From NCBI GenBank assembly GCA_016219705.1, contig JACRKQ010000091.1, positions 1-33,043 of the forward strand: 33,043 nt of DNA, given 5' to 3'. Below are positions 22,203 through 29,781 of this stretch, one piece after another. This DNA comes from Candidatus Saganbacteria bacterium. GTDB lineage: Bacteria; Margulisbacteria; WOR-1; O2-12-FULL-45-9. The notes below the pieces were generated by a model. That model was not told the DNA's origin, did not search any database, and worked only from the letters and a program-made list of their open reading frames with translations. The position numbers were made by a program, and so were the translations under genes. How positions within the stretch are numbered: the stretch's first letter is position 1; each line of letters opens with the position of its first letter.

Positions 22203-24206
22203 ATGATTGTGAACAAAATAAGCGAACTGATAAAATTGGATGTCAGCCGCGATCAATATCCGCAGAATATCACCGACGAATCTTTTTACGGTTTTCCCAG
22301 CCAGCCCATTTTGGCCGCCGAAGAAAAATTATACAAAAAAGAGAGCCCTTCCATCGCCTATTTTTCCATGGAGTACGGCCTAGCTCCCAGCATTTATCAT
22401 GAATTCAAAAGTGTTACTCCGCTGGACAAACGAAATATCATCACCGACCACGAAGTTTTTTCTAACATTAAAGATATGGACTATTATCATTTTATCCCCA
22501 CGCAAAAAATCCTTGACCTGCCGATCTACAGCGGCGGCCTGGGAGTTCTGGCCGGCGATACTTTAAAATCCGCCGCTGACCGCAATACCTCCCTGGTGGG
22601 ACTGGGCATCCTCTGGTCAAAAGGCTATTTCAAGCAGAAATTTTGGTTTCGCTATGGCGGCCAGTGGCCGGAAGAGATCTCCTGGGATCCCAATTCTTAT
22701 CCTGGGCTTGTCCCCCTTCAACCAAAAATTTCCATCCCTTTAAGCGGGACCGAGCTTCACCTCAAGCTCTGGAAATATTATGTCTATTCGCATGATCTCA
22801 AAAATGTTATCCCGCTCGTCTTAATGGACGTCGAAATCGAAGAGAACCCGGAATATTTACGAGAATTGACCCACCAGCTGTACCGCAGCGTTAACCCCTG
22901 GATAAAAATCGCCCAGCGGATGATCCTGGGGATCGGCGGCATCAGGGCGCTTGACGCTCTGGGTTACTCTATTGATAAATATCATTTAAATGAGGGGCAT
23001 GCCGCCCTGGCTTTCATTGAAAAAGCTGCGCGAGAAAAGCCTGAAGAGCTGAAAAAGATTTTTAATTTTACCTGTCACACGCCGGTGGAAGCCGGACACG
23101 ATCGCTTTCATTTCCCTGAATTGGAAGGGGCGCTGGGTAAAGAGAAGACGGACCTTGTCCGCCAGTTTGGCCAGGACGAAAAGCAACCCAACACGGCCAA
23201 TTTCACTTTACTGGCAATGAACACTTCGGCTCATGTCAACGGTGTTGCGGCCCAGCACGGCAAAGTTATGCATTTACAGTTTCCCCATCATCGCGATAAA
23301 ATCCAGAGTATCACTAACGGTGTCCACTCGCATACCTGGATGTCTAAAACAATTAATGACCTGCTCTTAAAATATCGGCGGGAGATTGGCGACTTCCTTT
23401 CTGATCCAACTCTGCTGGCTAATGTCCAAAAACTGAAAAACATCACCGCTTTTCGGGAAGATCTCTGGCAAGCCCATCTGGCCAATAAAAAAGTTTTGAC
23501 TGATTTTTTGAAATTTTGGTTTTTTAAGCCGGAAACGTTCACCCTCGGCTGGGCGCGCCGCATTGCCATTTATAAAAGGCCCGGCCTGCTTTTTCAGGAT
23601 ATAAACCAATTGGTCAGCCTGGCCAAAGACAAAGGCGGCCTGCAGATCGTTATCGCCGGCAAAGCTCACCCGGAAGACACTCCCGCTTCCATGCACATGG
23701 ATGAGATTTTAAATCAGATAAATTTATTGAACGGCGAAATGAAATATCTGCGCGTCTGTTTCCTGGAGAATTATGATACTTATTTTGCTAAATTATTAAC
23801 GAGTTCCGTCGATGTCTGGTTGAATAATCCTCTGCCACCCTTTGAAGCTTCAGGAACCAGCGGAATGAAAGCAATTTTAAATGGCGTCGTCCAGCTAAGC
23901 ACGCTTGACGGCTGGATTGTGGAAGCGGTGAATAAGGGGATTGGGAAAATTTTTGGGTTTGAGGCGTCGTTGGATAATTTAGGAAAGGAAACGGATTGGC
24001 ATTTAAAAGACGATTCGGCTGCGCTCTATGCGGCCTTGGGGGAATTGATGTCGCTCTATAATCAAGCTTTACGCGGCCAGCGAGGTCCAGGCGAATCCGC
24101 TTGGATTGATATGATGATTAATGGCCTGGCCGCCGGCGGTTATTTCAATACCGACCGGATGGTCAGGGAATATCGGGAAAAGATTTGGAAAGATTTGCAA
24201 ATATAG
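22203..24206 (+). CDS. glgP: Alpha-glucan (glycogen/maltodextrin) phosphorylase
   Basis: 667 residues, GT35 family of the short bacterial/archaeal alpha-glucan phosphorylase type. It releases glucose-1-P from alpha-1,4-glucans with PLP. Motifs are IAYFSMEYGL, LPIYSGGLGVLAGDTLKSAAD, HLNEGHAAL, TNGVHSHTWM, AIYKRPGLLF and the PLP-lysine region GTSGMKAILNGVVQLSTLDGW. Between SMEYGL and LPIYSGGLG, which are usually only a few residues apart, about 43 extra residues are present (PSIYHEFKSVTPLDKRNI and on). The ATG at 22203 nearly touches the -10 box, so translation may really begin at GTG 22209 on a leaderless mRNA. It stands alone, divergent from lysA. Confidence 0.92.
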   Translation: MIVNKISELIKLDVSRDQYPQNITDESFYGFPSQPILAAEEKLYKKESPSIAYFSMEYGLAPSIYHEFKSVTPLDKRNIITDHEVFSNIKDMDYYHFIPTQKILDLPIYSGGLGVLAGDTLKSAADRNTSLVGLGILWSKGYFKQKFWFRYGGQWPEEISWDPNSYPGLVPLQPKISIPLSGTELHLKLWKYYVYSHDLKNVIPLVLMDVEIEENPEYLRELTHQLYRSVNPWIKIAQRMILGIGGIRALDALGYSIDKYHLNEGHAALAFIEKAAREKPEELKKIFNFTCHTPVEAGHDRFHFPELEGALGKEKTDLVRQFGQDEKQPNTANFTLLAMNTSAHVNGVAAQHGKVMHLQFPHHRDKIQSITNGVHSHTWMSKTINDLLLKYRREIGDFLSDPTLLANVQKLKNITAFREDLWQAHLANKKVLTDFLKFWFFKPETFTLGWARRIAIYKRPGLLFQDINQLVSLAKDKGGLQIVIAGKAHPEDTPASMHMDEILNQINLLNGEMKYLRVCFLENYDTYFAKLLTSSVDVWLNNPLPPFEASGTSGMKAILNGVVQLSTLDGWIVEAVNKGIGKIFGFEASLDNLGKETDWHLKDDSAALYAALGELMSLYNQALRGQRGPGESAWIDMMINGLAAGGYFNTDRMVREYREKIWKDLQI

Positions 24207-24223
24207 AATAATTATGGTAAAAT
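24195..24223 (+). promoter_or_regulatory. Promoter of rpsB-tsf
   Basis: TTGCAA (24195-24200), a 17-nt spacer and TAAAAT (24218-24223), preceded by TGG in extended -10 fashion. The -35 lies within the last codons of glgP. The predicted start near 24230 gives a leader of about 64 nt ending in a strong SD. Confidence 0.6.
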
Positions 24224-24235
24224 TATCTCCTGTTT

Positions 24236-24268
24236 TGCGGTAGTTTTTCCTGATCGCCGCATTTTTTT
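24236..24268 (+). terminator. Terminator-like hairpin in the rpsB leader
   Basis: TGCGG (24236-24240) can pair with CCGCA (24257-24261), with TAG/CTG extending the stem inward, followed by seven T (24262-24268). It lies downstream of the predicted rpsB promoter and upstream of its SD. It may terminate glgP read-through, attenuate rpsB, or both. Confidence 0.5.
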
Positions 24269-24293
24269 AGAACAAACCCAAGGAGGATAATTA

Positions 24294-25160
24294 ATGGCGG
24301 TAATAAGTATGAAGGAGTTGCTCGAGGCTGGCGTGCATTTTGGCCACCAGAGCAACCGTTGGAACCCCAAGATGGGAAGGTATATCTACGCGGCCCGCAA
24401 TGATATCCATGTTATTGATCTCAATAAATCTATCCCGTTAATTGAACAAGCTTATGAATTCGTCCGCAATGCCGTCGCCGCCAACGCGACGGTCCTTTTT
24501 GTCGGCACAAAAAAGCAGGCCCAGGAAGCTATCGCTGAAGAAGCGACGCGCTGCGGCATGTTTTTTGTCAATCAGCGCTGGATGGGCGGCACTCTGACGA
24601 ACTTTAAGACCTTGAAAAAAAATATCGCCCGGCTTAATGACATCGAAAAGATGAAGGAAGACGGCACCTTTAATTTACTGCCGAAAAAAGAAGTTATCCT
24701 GCTGGAACGCGAGCATCGCAAATTGGCCCGCGGCTTAAGCGGCATCCGCCAAATGACCAAATTGCCGGAAATTGTCTTCATCGTTGACACGAAGAAAGAA
24801 CAGACCGCGGTCAATGAGGCGCGCAAATTAAATATCCCGATCGTCGCCGTCATCGATACCAATGCCGACCCCGATGAAGTCGAGTATCCGATGCCGGGCA
24901 ATGATGACGCTATCCGGTCGATTAAATTGCTGACCAGTGTCATCGCGGAAGCCATCATAGCCGGCCGCGAATCTTTGAAACCAGCTGAAGAGAGAACAGA
25001 AGAGATCGCCCGTCCCATGGAAGCGGAGGCGCCCGTCGAATCAATGGAGACCGTGGAAGAAGCCATCGCCTTGACGGAAGAAGAACGAATCGAAGGAATG
25101 GGACTGGCCAAGATTAAAGTCCCCGCAGCTGACGAAGAAGTCAAGCGGATAGGCTTTTAA
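24294..25160 (+). CDS. rpsB: 30S ribosomal protein S2
   Basis: 288 residues. The N-terminus [22 protein letters not shown] is the S2 signature. [49 protein letters not shown] and [23 protein letters not shown] follow in the usual order. From about residue 228 there is an acidic, Glu-rich extension of ~60 residues ([18 protein letters not shown]) beyond the conserved core. The start has a strong AAGGAGG 7 nt upstream. It is followed by tsf 21 nt later, the classic rpsB-tsf pair. A hairpin followed by a T-run in its leader suggests possible autoregulation or attenuation. Confidence 0.98.
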   Translation: MAVISMKELLEAGVHFGHQSNRWNPKMGRYIYAARNDIHVIDLNKSIPLIEQAYEFVRNAVAANATVLFVGTKKQAQEAIAEEATRCGMFFVNQRWMGGTLTNFKTLKKNIARLNDIEKMKEDGTFNLLPKKEVILLEREHRKLARGLSGIRQMTKLPEIVFIVDTKKEQTAVNEARKLNIPIVAVIDTNADPDEVEYPMPGNDDAIRSIKLLTSVIAEAIIAGRESLKPAEERTEEIARPMEAEAPVESMETVEEAIALTEEERIEGMGLAKIKVPAADEEVKRIGF

Positions 25161-25181
25161 TAATCCGAAAGGAGAAAGCAC

Positions 25182-25781
25182 CTGGGCATCACGACTGAAC
25201 TAATCCAACAATTAAGGGAAAAAACCGGCTGCGGTATCATGGACTGCAAAAAAGCTTTACAGGAGACCAATTGTAACATTGAGACTGCTTCAGATATCTT
25301 AAGACAAAAAGGGTTGGCTTCAGCCGCCAAACGGGCCGATCGGGTCGCTTCCCAAGGCGTTATTGCATCATACATCCATAATGGCAACAAAATTGGCGTC
25401 CTGGTAGAAGTCAACAGCGAATCAGATTTTGTCGCTAAAAACTCTGATTTCCAAGCGTTTGTAAAAGACGTTGCCATGCAAATTGCCGCCGCTAATCCTT
25501 CATACGTCAATAAAGATGAAGTCCCGGAAAATTTATTGGAACACGAGAAAGCAATCTTGCTGGAACAGGCCAAGCAGGAAGGCAAACCAGAGAAAGCCAT
25601 GGAAAAAATTCTCGCCGGTCGGATTGAAAAATTCTACGGTGAGATTTGCTTAATGGAACAGCCCTATATCCGCGATCCCAAAAAGACGATCAAGGATTTG
25701 CTGGCCGAATTAGCGGCCAAGATCGGCGAGAACATTATTGTCCGCAGGTTTACCCGCTATCAGCTAGGCGAAAAATCGTAA
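25182..25781 (+). CDS. tsf: Elongation factor Ts, predicted CTG start
   Basis: 199 residues, the short EF-Ts form. It is the nucleotide exchange factor of EF-Tu. LIQQLREKTGCGIMDCKKAL is the N-terminal UBA-like domain signature, and ESDFVAKNSDF is the core motif. The first ATG (25239) lies inside this signature and would remove 19 conserved residues. Upstream in frame there is no ATG, GTG or TTG before the stop TAA at 25161. Codon CTG at 25182 aligns with the normal initiator position (usual start M-x-I-T; here CTG-Gly-Ile-Thr-Thr-Glu-Leu) and has AAAGGAG exactly 7 nt upstream, the same spacing as rpsB. I therefore call a CTG start. No convincing terminator follows in the 145 nt before brnT. 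Confidence 0.93.
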   Translation: MGITTELIQQLREKTGCGIMDCKKALQETNCNIETASDILRQKGLASAAKRADRVASQGVIASYIHNGNKIGVLVEVNSESDFVAKNSDFQAFVKDVAMQIAAANPSYVNKDEVPENLLEHEKAILLEQAKQEGKPEKAMEKILAGRIEKFYGEICLMEQPYIRDPKKTIKDLLAELAAKIGENIIVRRFTRYQLGEKS

Positions 25782-25877
25782 AGCACAGCTCCCTAAAGAA
25801 TCGTCTCTGAAATCACTCATCAAAACCCGCAATTAAAATCAGAAGAACATCAGATGACATTCTCCCTCTCTTGGCCC

Positions 25878-25905
25878 TTGACAAGAAAATAATTTTGTAT
25901 ATAAT
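25878..25905 (+). promoter_or_regulatory. Promoter of the BrnT/BrnA-type operon
   Basis: Perfect TTGACA (25878-25883), a 16-nt spacer and perfect TATAAT (25900-25905). This is the strongest consensus promoter in the window. A palindrome covers the -10 box. Confidence 0.75.
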
Positions 25906-25916
25906 TGGAATATACA
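25896..25916 (+). promoter_or_regulatory. Palindromic operator candidate over the toxin-antitoxin promoter
   Basis: TGTATAT (25896-25902) and ATATACA (25910-25916) are perfect 7-bp inverted arms around a 7-bp centre. The site covers the -10 box and the expected transcription start. Ribbon-helix-helix antitoxins usually autorepress through such sites. Confidence 0.65.
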
Positions 25917-25926
25917 GATAAATCCT

Positions 25927-26214
25927 ATGGATATTTTATCTCAAGCGGAAGGTTTTGAATGGGATGAAGCTAATTTTCATAAAAATTGGGAACGACATGA
26001 AGTGGCTCATTATGAATGTGAGGAGATATTTTTTAATGGCCCTTTGATCGTCGTTCCCGACGAGAAGCACTCCCAGCAAGAAAAGCGATATTATGCCCTG
26101 GGTAAAACCAACTGGGACAGGAGTCTTTTTGTCGTCTTTACTATGAGAGGCAAGAAAATAAGAGTTATTTCGGCCAGGGATATGAATAAAAATGAACGGA
26201 GGTTTTACAAATGA
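25927..26214 (+). CDS. brnT: BrnT family ribonuclease toxin
   Basis: 95 residues. The BrnT pattern is complete: GFEWDEANFHKNWERHEV near the N-terminus, EEIFFNGPLIVVPDEKHS in the middle, RYYALGKTNWDRSLFVVFTMRGKKIRVISARDMNKNERRFY at the end, split here only for description. BrnT is a RelE-fold RNase that inhibits translation and is neutralised by BrnA. The start ATG has no SD. The predicted leader is about 15 nt. The gene overlaps the antitoxin-like gene by 4 nt, in the toxin-first order typical of brnTA. It sits between tsf and polA with its own strong promoter. Confidence 0.93.
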   Translation: MDILSQAEGFEWDEANFHKNWERHEVAHYECEEIFFNGPLIVVPDEKHSQQEKRYYALGKTNWDRSLFVVFTMRGKKIRVISARDMNKNERRFYK

Positions 26215-26492
26215 AAAAAAACAAAAAATTACCTAAATTTAATTCGGAAAAAGAGGAATTCGAGTTTTGGTCCAAGCATGATTCAACTAAATATCTCGAC
26301 TACTCGGCAGGAAAAAAGGTCCTTTTGCCTAATTTAAAACCATCCATCAAAAGTATTTCGTTAAGGCTGCCGGAATCATTGATTGAATATTTAAAAATTA
26401 TCGCCCATAAACAGGATGTTCCTTACCAATCTTTGATGAAGATTTTTCTCACCGAAAGGGTAAAAAAAGAACTGCATCTGTCCGAAGTATAA
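26211..26492 (+). CDS. CopG/BrnA-type antitoxin
   Basis: 93 residues. The first ~45 residues are polar with a FWSKHDSTKYLDYS segment, typical of the CopG-antitoxin group paired with BrnT toxins. The C-terminal part SISLRLPESLIEYLKIIAHKQDVPYQSLMKIFL forms a ribbon-helix-helix DNA-binding domain. It should bind and neutralise BrnT and repress the operon through the palindrome at 25896-25916. The ATG overlaps the brnT stop (4 nt), with GGAGG just upstream inside brnT. polA begins 4 nt after its stop. Confidence 0.87.
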   Translation: MKKNKKLPKFNSEKEEFEFWSKHDSTKYLDYSAGKKVLLPNLKPSIKSISLRLPESLIEYLKIIAHKQDVPYQSLMKIFLTERVKKELHLSEV

Positions 26493-26496
26493 AACA

Positions 26497-29211
26497 ATGC
26501 CTAAAATCGTCTTAATCGACGGCAACTCTCTAGCCTATCGCGCTTTTTACGCCCTACCTGACACGATGAGAACTTCTCACGGGCTAATCACCAATGCTAT
26601 TTACGGTTTTACCACTATGCTCCTCAAAGTTTTAGATGAAGAACCAGAAGCGATCGCGATCGCTTTTGACCGCCCGGAGCCAACCTTCCGCCATAAAAAA
26701 TATGATAAATATAAAGGGACACGCGATAAAGCTCCCCCCAGCCTCTATGAGCAACTCCCCTATGTTAAAAAAGTTGCTGAAGCTTTTGCTATCCCAGTCT
26801 TTGAACAAGCCGGCTTTGAGGCTGACGACCTGATTGGCACGCTAGCCAAAAAGGCCGAGGCCAAAGGCTATGAGGTTGTGATCATGACCGGCGATCTCGA
26901 CGCGCTCCAATTGGTTAATGATCAGATCAAGGTTTTAGCGGCTAGAAAAGGCCTTTCCGAGACGATGCTCTATGGTCCTTTAGAAGTTGTCGAACGTCTC
27001 GGGGTAAAACCTGAACAGGTCGTTGATTATAAAGCTTTGAGAGGAGATACATCTGATAACATTCCTGGCGTCCCCAAAGTTGGCGAAAAGACTGCCGCTC
27101 AATTGCTTCAAGATTTTGGTTCACTCGATAATCTTTTGCATAATTTAGATAAGGTGAAACAAAACGGCTTGCGGGAAAATCTGAAAAACAATATTCCTTT
27201 GGCCGAACTTAGCCGCCATTTAGCCCAGATTGTTACTAACGTTCCGGTAGAAATTGATTGGCAAAAACTAAAAAGAGAACCGACTAATTGGACCAAAGTT
27301 ATCCCGCTTTTTGAGCAACTGGAGTTTGATCGATTGATAAAAAAATACACTCCGGGTCTTGATAAAGAGGCCGTCGCAGCCGCCGTGGAAAAGAAAAGAG
27401 AAGAAATTTCCCGCTTTAATTTCCAAATGATCTCTACCGATAAGCAGCTAAATGATCTAATTAGCCAATTATCACCAGCGGCGGCTTTTGCCTTTGACGT
27501 AGAAACAACTGGCCTTGATCCGCTGACGGTCAGCCTGGTTGGCCTCTCTTTTTCCGTCGCTAACCAGAAGGCCTGGTACATTCCGATTGGACATAATGGG
27601 ACCAAAGAACAGTTATACAAGAGTAAAGTTTTGGATAAATTGCAGCCCCTCTTTCTCTCTGATAAATTAAAAATCGGTCATAACATAAAATATGATATCG
27701 AAGTTTTGCAGAACCAGGACTTAAAAATCAGCGGCCCCATTTTTGATACGATGGTTGCCGCCTATTTGCTCGATCCGACGAGTAACGCTTATGCTCTAAA
27801 AAAACTTGCCCGGCAATTTCTCGGCCGGGACATGATCAAACTGGATGAATTGATCATCACGGATGAAGCCGGGACAAATTTTGCCGACGTCAATCCAGAA
27901 GTTGCCGCCGATTACGCTTGCTCTGACGCCGAAGCCACCTTTAGCCTCTATGAAATTTTTAGTCTGGCGCTGAAAGCGCAAAAACTGAATCAACTGGCAA
28001 CTGAAGTGGAAATGCCGCTGATTGAAGTTCTCGTCGCCATGGAAAGCAACGGAGTAAAAGTTGACGCTCAACTACTGAAACAAATGTCGGAAGAAATTTA
28101 TCTTGCTCTAAAAGATCTAGAAACCCAGATTTTTGCCATCTCCGGAGAGGTCTTTAATCTCAACTCACCCAAGCAATTGGCTAATATTCTTTTTAATAAG
28201 CTGATGTTACCGGTGATAAAGAAGACAAAAACCGGCGCGTCAACAGATTCTGAAGTATTAGAAGAATTGGCCGCTCAAAAATTTGAGATCGCCGAAAAAC
28301 TGCAGGATTATCGCCAACTGGCCAAGCTGAAATCAACTTATTTCGACGTTCTTCCAACTTTAGTTAATCCCAAATCAGGTAGAATTCACACCTCTTTTAA
28401 CCAAACTATAACAGCCACCGGTCGTCTTTCCAGCTCTAATCCCAATCTGCAAAATATTCCCATTAAAAGCTCCTGGGGAAAAAGATTACGCCAGGCTTTT
28501 ATTCCGGAAGAGAAAGGTTGGCAGATTGTTGCCGCTGATTATTCACAAATTGAATTGCGCATCCTGGCCCATTTGAGCCGCGACACCAACTTGGTTGCCG
28601 CTTTTAATGAAGACAAAGATGTCCACACCTCAACCGCCGCTCACGTTTATGGGATTACCGAAGAACAAGTCACTAAAGAGATGCGCTCCGCTGCTAAAGC
28701 TATTAACTTTGGGATAATTTACGGTATCTCCGACTTTGGTCTGGCTAAACAATTAAAAATTAAAAAGACAGAAGCCGCCCAATTTATTGAGAATTATTTT
28801 AAGCAGTATCCAGGAGTCAAAGAATTTATCGACTCGACCATAAAACAAGCCAAGGAAAAAGGCTATGTTACAACCATGTTGGGCAGAAAACGCCCAATGC
28901 CCGACATTAATAGCCCCAATCAGGGCCTGCGTTCGTTTGCGGAAAGAACTGCCATCAACACCGTCGTGCAAGGCACAGCGGCTGACATGATCAAGGTCGC
29001 GATGGTCCGCATTAACCTCCAACTTCAAACTTCAAACCTCAAAACAAAAACGCTTCTTCAAGTGCATGATGAATTAATTTTTGAGGCGCCGGAAAATGAA
29101 GTTGGAAGTTTAAAAAAGATTATTGAAACAGAAATGATTGGTGCACTAAAGCTTTCTGTGCCGATCAAAGTTGATATCAGTGTTGGGAAAAACTGGGCGG
29201 AGGCGGGGTAA
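26497..29211 (+). CDS. polA: DNA polymerase I
   Basis: 904 residues with all three domains. The 5'-nuclease (1-~290) has LIDGNSLAYRAFYALP, GFEADDLIGTLA, TGDLDALQL and RGDTSDNIPGVPKVGEKTA. The 3'-5' exonuclease (~310-490) has AFDVETTGLD, GHNIKYDIEVL and YACSDAEATF, so the acidic proofreading residues are kept. The polymerase has motif A VAADYSQIELRILAHLS, motif B RSAAKAINFGIIYGIS and motif C LLQVHDELIFE. It acts in Okazaki fragment maturation and repair. It starts 4 nt after the antitoxin gene without an obvious SD or promoter, so it may depend on the toxin-antitoxin transcript or on coupling. A 7-bp tandem repeat encodes the loop before motif C. Confidence 0.98.
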   Translation: MPKIVLIDGNSLAYRAFYALPDTMRTSHGLITNAIYGFTTMLLKVLDEEPEAIAIAFDRPEPTFRHKKYDKYKGTRDKAPPSLYEQLPYVKKVAEAFAIPVFEQAGFEADDLIGTLAKKAEAKGYEVVIMTGDLDALQLVNDQIKVLAARKGLSETMLYGPLEVVERLGVKPEQVVDYKALRGDTSDNIPGVPKVGEKTAAQLLQDFGSLDNLLHNLDKVKQNGLRENLKNNIPLAELSRHLAQIVTNVPVEIDWQKLKREPTNWTKVIPLFEQLEFDRLIKKYTPGLDKEAVAAAVEKKREEISRFNFQMISTDKQLNDLISQLSPAAAFAFDVETTGLDPLTVSLVGLSFSVANQKAWYIPIGHNGTKEQLYKSKVLDKLQPLFLSDKLKIGHNIKYDIEVLQNQDLKISGPIFDTMVAAYLLDPTSNAYALKKLARQFLGRDMIKLDELIITDEAGTNFADVNPEVAADYACSDAEATFSLYEIFSLALKAQKLNQLATEVEMPLIEVLVAMESNGVKVDAQLLKQMSEEIYLALKDLETQIFAISGEVFNLNSPKQLANILFNKLMLPVIKKTKTGASTDSEVLEELAAQKFEIAEKLQDYRQLAKLKSTYFDVLPTLVNPKSGRIHTSFNQTITATGRLSSSNPNLQNIPIKSSWGKRLRQAFIPEEKGWQIVAADYSQIELRILAHLSRDTNLVAAFNEDKDVHTSTAAHVYGITEEQVTKEMRSAAKAINFGIIYGISDFGLAKQLKIKKTEAAQFIENYFKQYPGVKEFIDSTIKQAKEKGYVTTMLGRKRPMPDINSPNQGLRSFAERTAINTVVQGTAADMIKVAMVRINLQLQTSNLKTKTLLQVHDELIFEAPENEVGSLKKIIETEMIGALKLSVPIKVDISVGKNWAEAG
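29014..29044 (+). repeat. Heptamer tandem repeat inside polA
   Basis: AACCTCC, AACTTCA, AACTTCA and AACCTCA follow at a 7-bp period and decay into AAACAAA. They encode Asn-Leu-Gln-Leu-Gln-Thr-Ser-Asn-Leu-Lys just before the LLQVHDEL motif (PolA residues ~840-849). Confidence 0.65.
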
Positions 29212-29220
29212 GCTAATTAA

Positions 29221-29472
29221 TTATTTATAGATATCTCCTCGACTCCCAATAGCATGAACTACAATCTTTTTCTCATTCTGATAAATATCATAAATAACAC
29301 GGAAGTCCCCAATTCTTAAACGAAAACTGCCTTTTAGCTCACCATGCAGCTTTTTGCCAAAAAAAGGCTTAAGAATAAGAGAATCAAACGCTTGAGAAAT
29401 TTGATCTTGGAGGTATTTTGGTAATTTTTTAAATTTTTTAGCCGCTGATTTGTGGATAACCAATTGATACAT
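29221..29472 (-). CDS. RelE/ParE superfamily toxin
   Basis: 83 residues, standard for RelE-type mRNA interferases. YQLVIHKSAAKKFKKLPKYLQDQI is the N-terminal pattern. FFGKKLHGELKGSFRLRIGDFRVIYDI contains the conserved LxGxxRxRxGxYRxIY core, and VVHAIGSRGDIY is the RelE-like C-terminus. The toxin cleaves mRNA at the ribosome or, if ParE-like, blocks gyrase; the basic C-terminus with Arg favours RelE. It lies 5 nt after its antitoxin, in the classical antitoxin-first order. It converges on polA with only 9 nt between their stop codons. Confidence 0.9.
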   Translation of the reverse strand: MYQLVIHKSAAKKFKKLPKYLQDQISQAFDSLILKPFFGKKLHGELKGSFRLRIGDFRVIYDIYQNEKKIVVHAIGSRGDIYK

Positions 29473-29477
29473 CGGTT

Positions 29478-29702
29478 TTATTTCTTTAATTCAGCCCAAG
29501 GAATAAAATCAGAAAACTTTTTAGCTCTCCAGGCTTTCTTTGATTGTTTCACTGATTTGATTAACTTCTTATTATTCATAATGTCTTCTTCTAAATCCTT
29601 TTCCCGCAAAAAATCAACAAATTCTGCTAAGGCAGGCAAAGTTTTGGCCGGCATGATTTTTATTTCCTTAATTATTTCTTCTTTTAATAGAATAGGATTC
29701 AT
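29478..29702 (-). CDS. Antitoxin partner of the RelE-type toxin
   Basis: 74 residues, acidic and Lys-rich with helical character (LLKEEIIKEIKIMPAKTLPALAEFVDFLREKDLEEDI). The region around P-A-K-T-L-x-x-L-x-x-F-V-D-F-L resembles small antitoxins of the DUF2281-like group. The C-terminal KAWRAKKFSDFIPWAELKK could be the toxin-binding tail. A strong GAGGTGA precedes the ATG by about 5 nt. The family assignment is from pattern and context: it lies directly upstream of the RelE-type gene and has its own promoter. Confidence 0.78.
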   Translation of the reverse strand: MNPILLKEEIIKEIKIMPAKTLPALAEFVDFLREKDLEEDIMNNKKLIKSVKQSKKAWRAKKFSDFIPWAELKK

Positions 29703-29718
29703 CTCTCACCTCGTGAAA

Positions 29719-29748
29719 ATTGTAGCATATTGATTGTTCATTTAGCAA
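29719..29748 (-). promoter_or_regulatory. Promoter of the RelE-type toxin-antitoxin pair
   Basis: On the minus strand TTGCTA (29748-29743), an 18-nt spacer and TACAAT (29724-29719) preceded by TGC in extended -10 style. The predicted leader contains the GAGGTGA ribosome-binding motif. Confidence 0.5.
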
Positions 29749-29781
29749 TGCACAAAAAACTGGGCGAAGACAGGGTAAACT

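Noticed and set aside
24572-25144. 190-codon minus-strand frame opposite rpsB
   Set aside because: Antisense to a clear ribosomal protein gene, Ser-rich low-complexity translation, no SD and no recognisable domain.
25239-25781. tsf starting at the first ATG (Met-Asp-Cys-Lys-Lys)
   Set aside because: It would cut away 19 residues of the conserved EF-Ts N-terminus; the SD and the homologous start point to CTG at 25182.
25782-25926. Terminator or small RNA between tsf and brnT
   Set aside because: I could not fold a GC-rich stem with a T-run, and no short frame with an SD is present; only the brnT promoter and operator are supported.
27108-27620. 170-codon minus-strand frame inside polA
   Set aside because: It lies opposite intact exonuclease domains of polA and shows only Ser/Leu-rich shadow composition.
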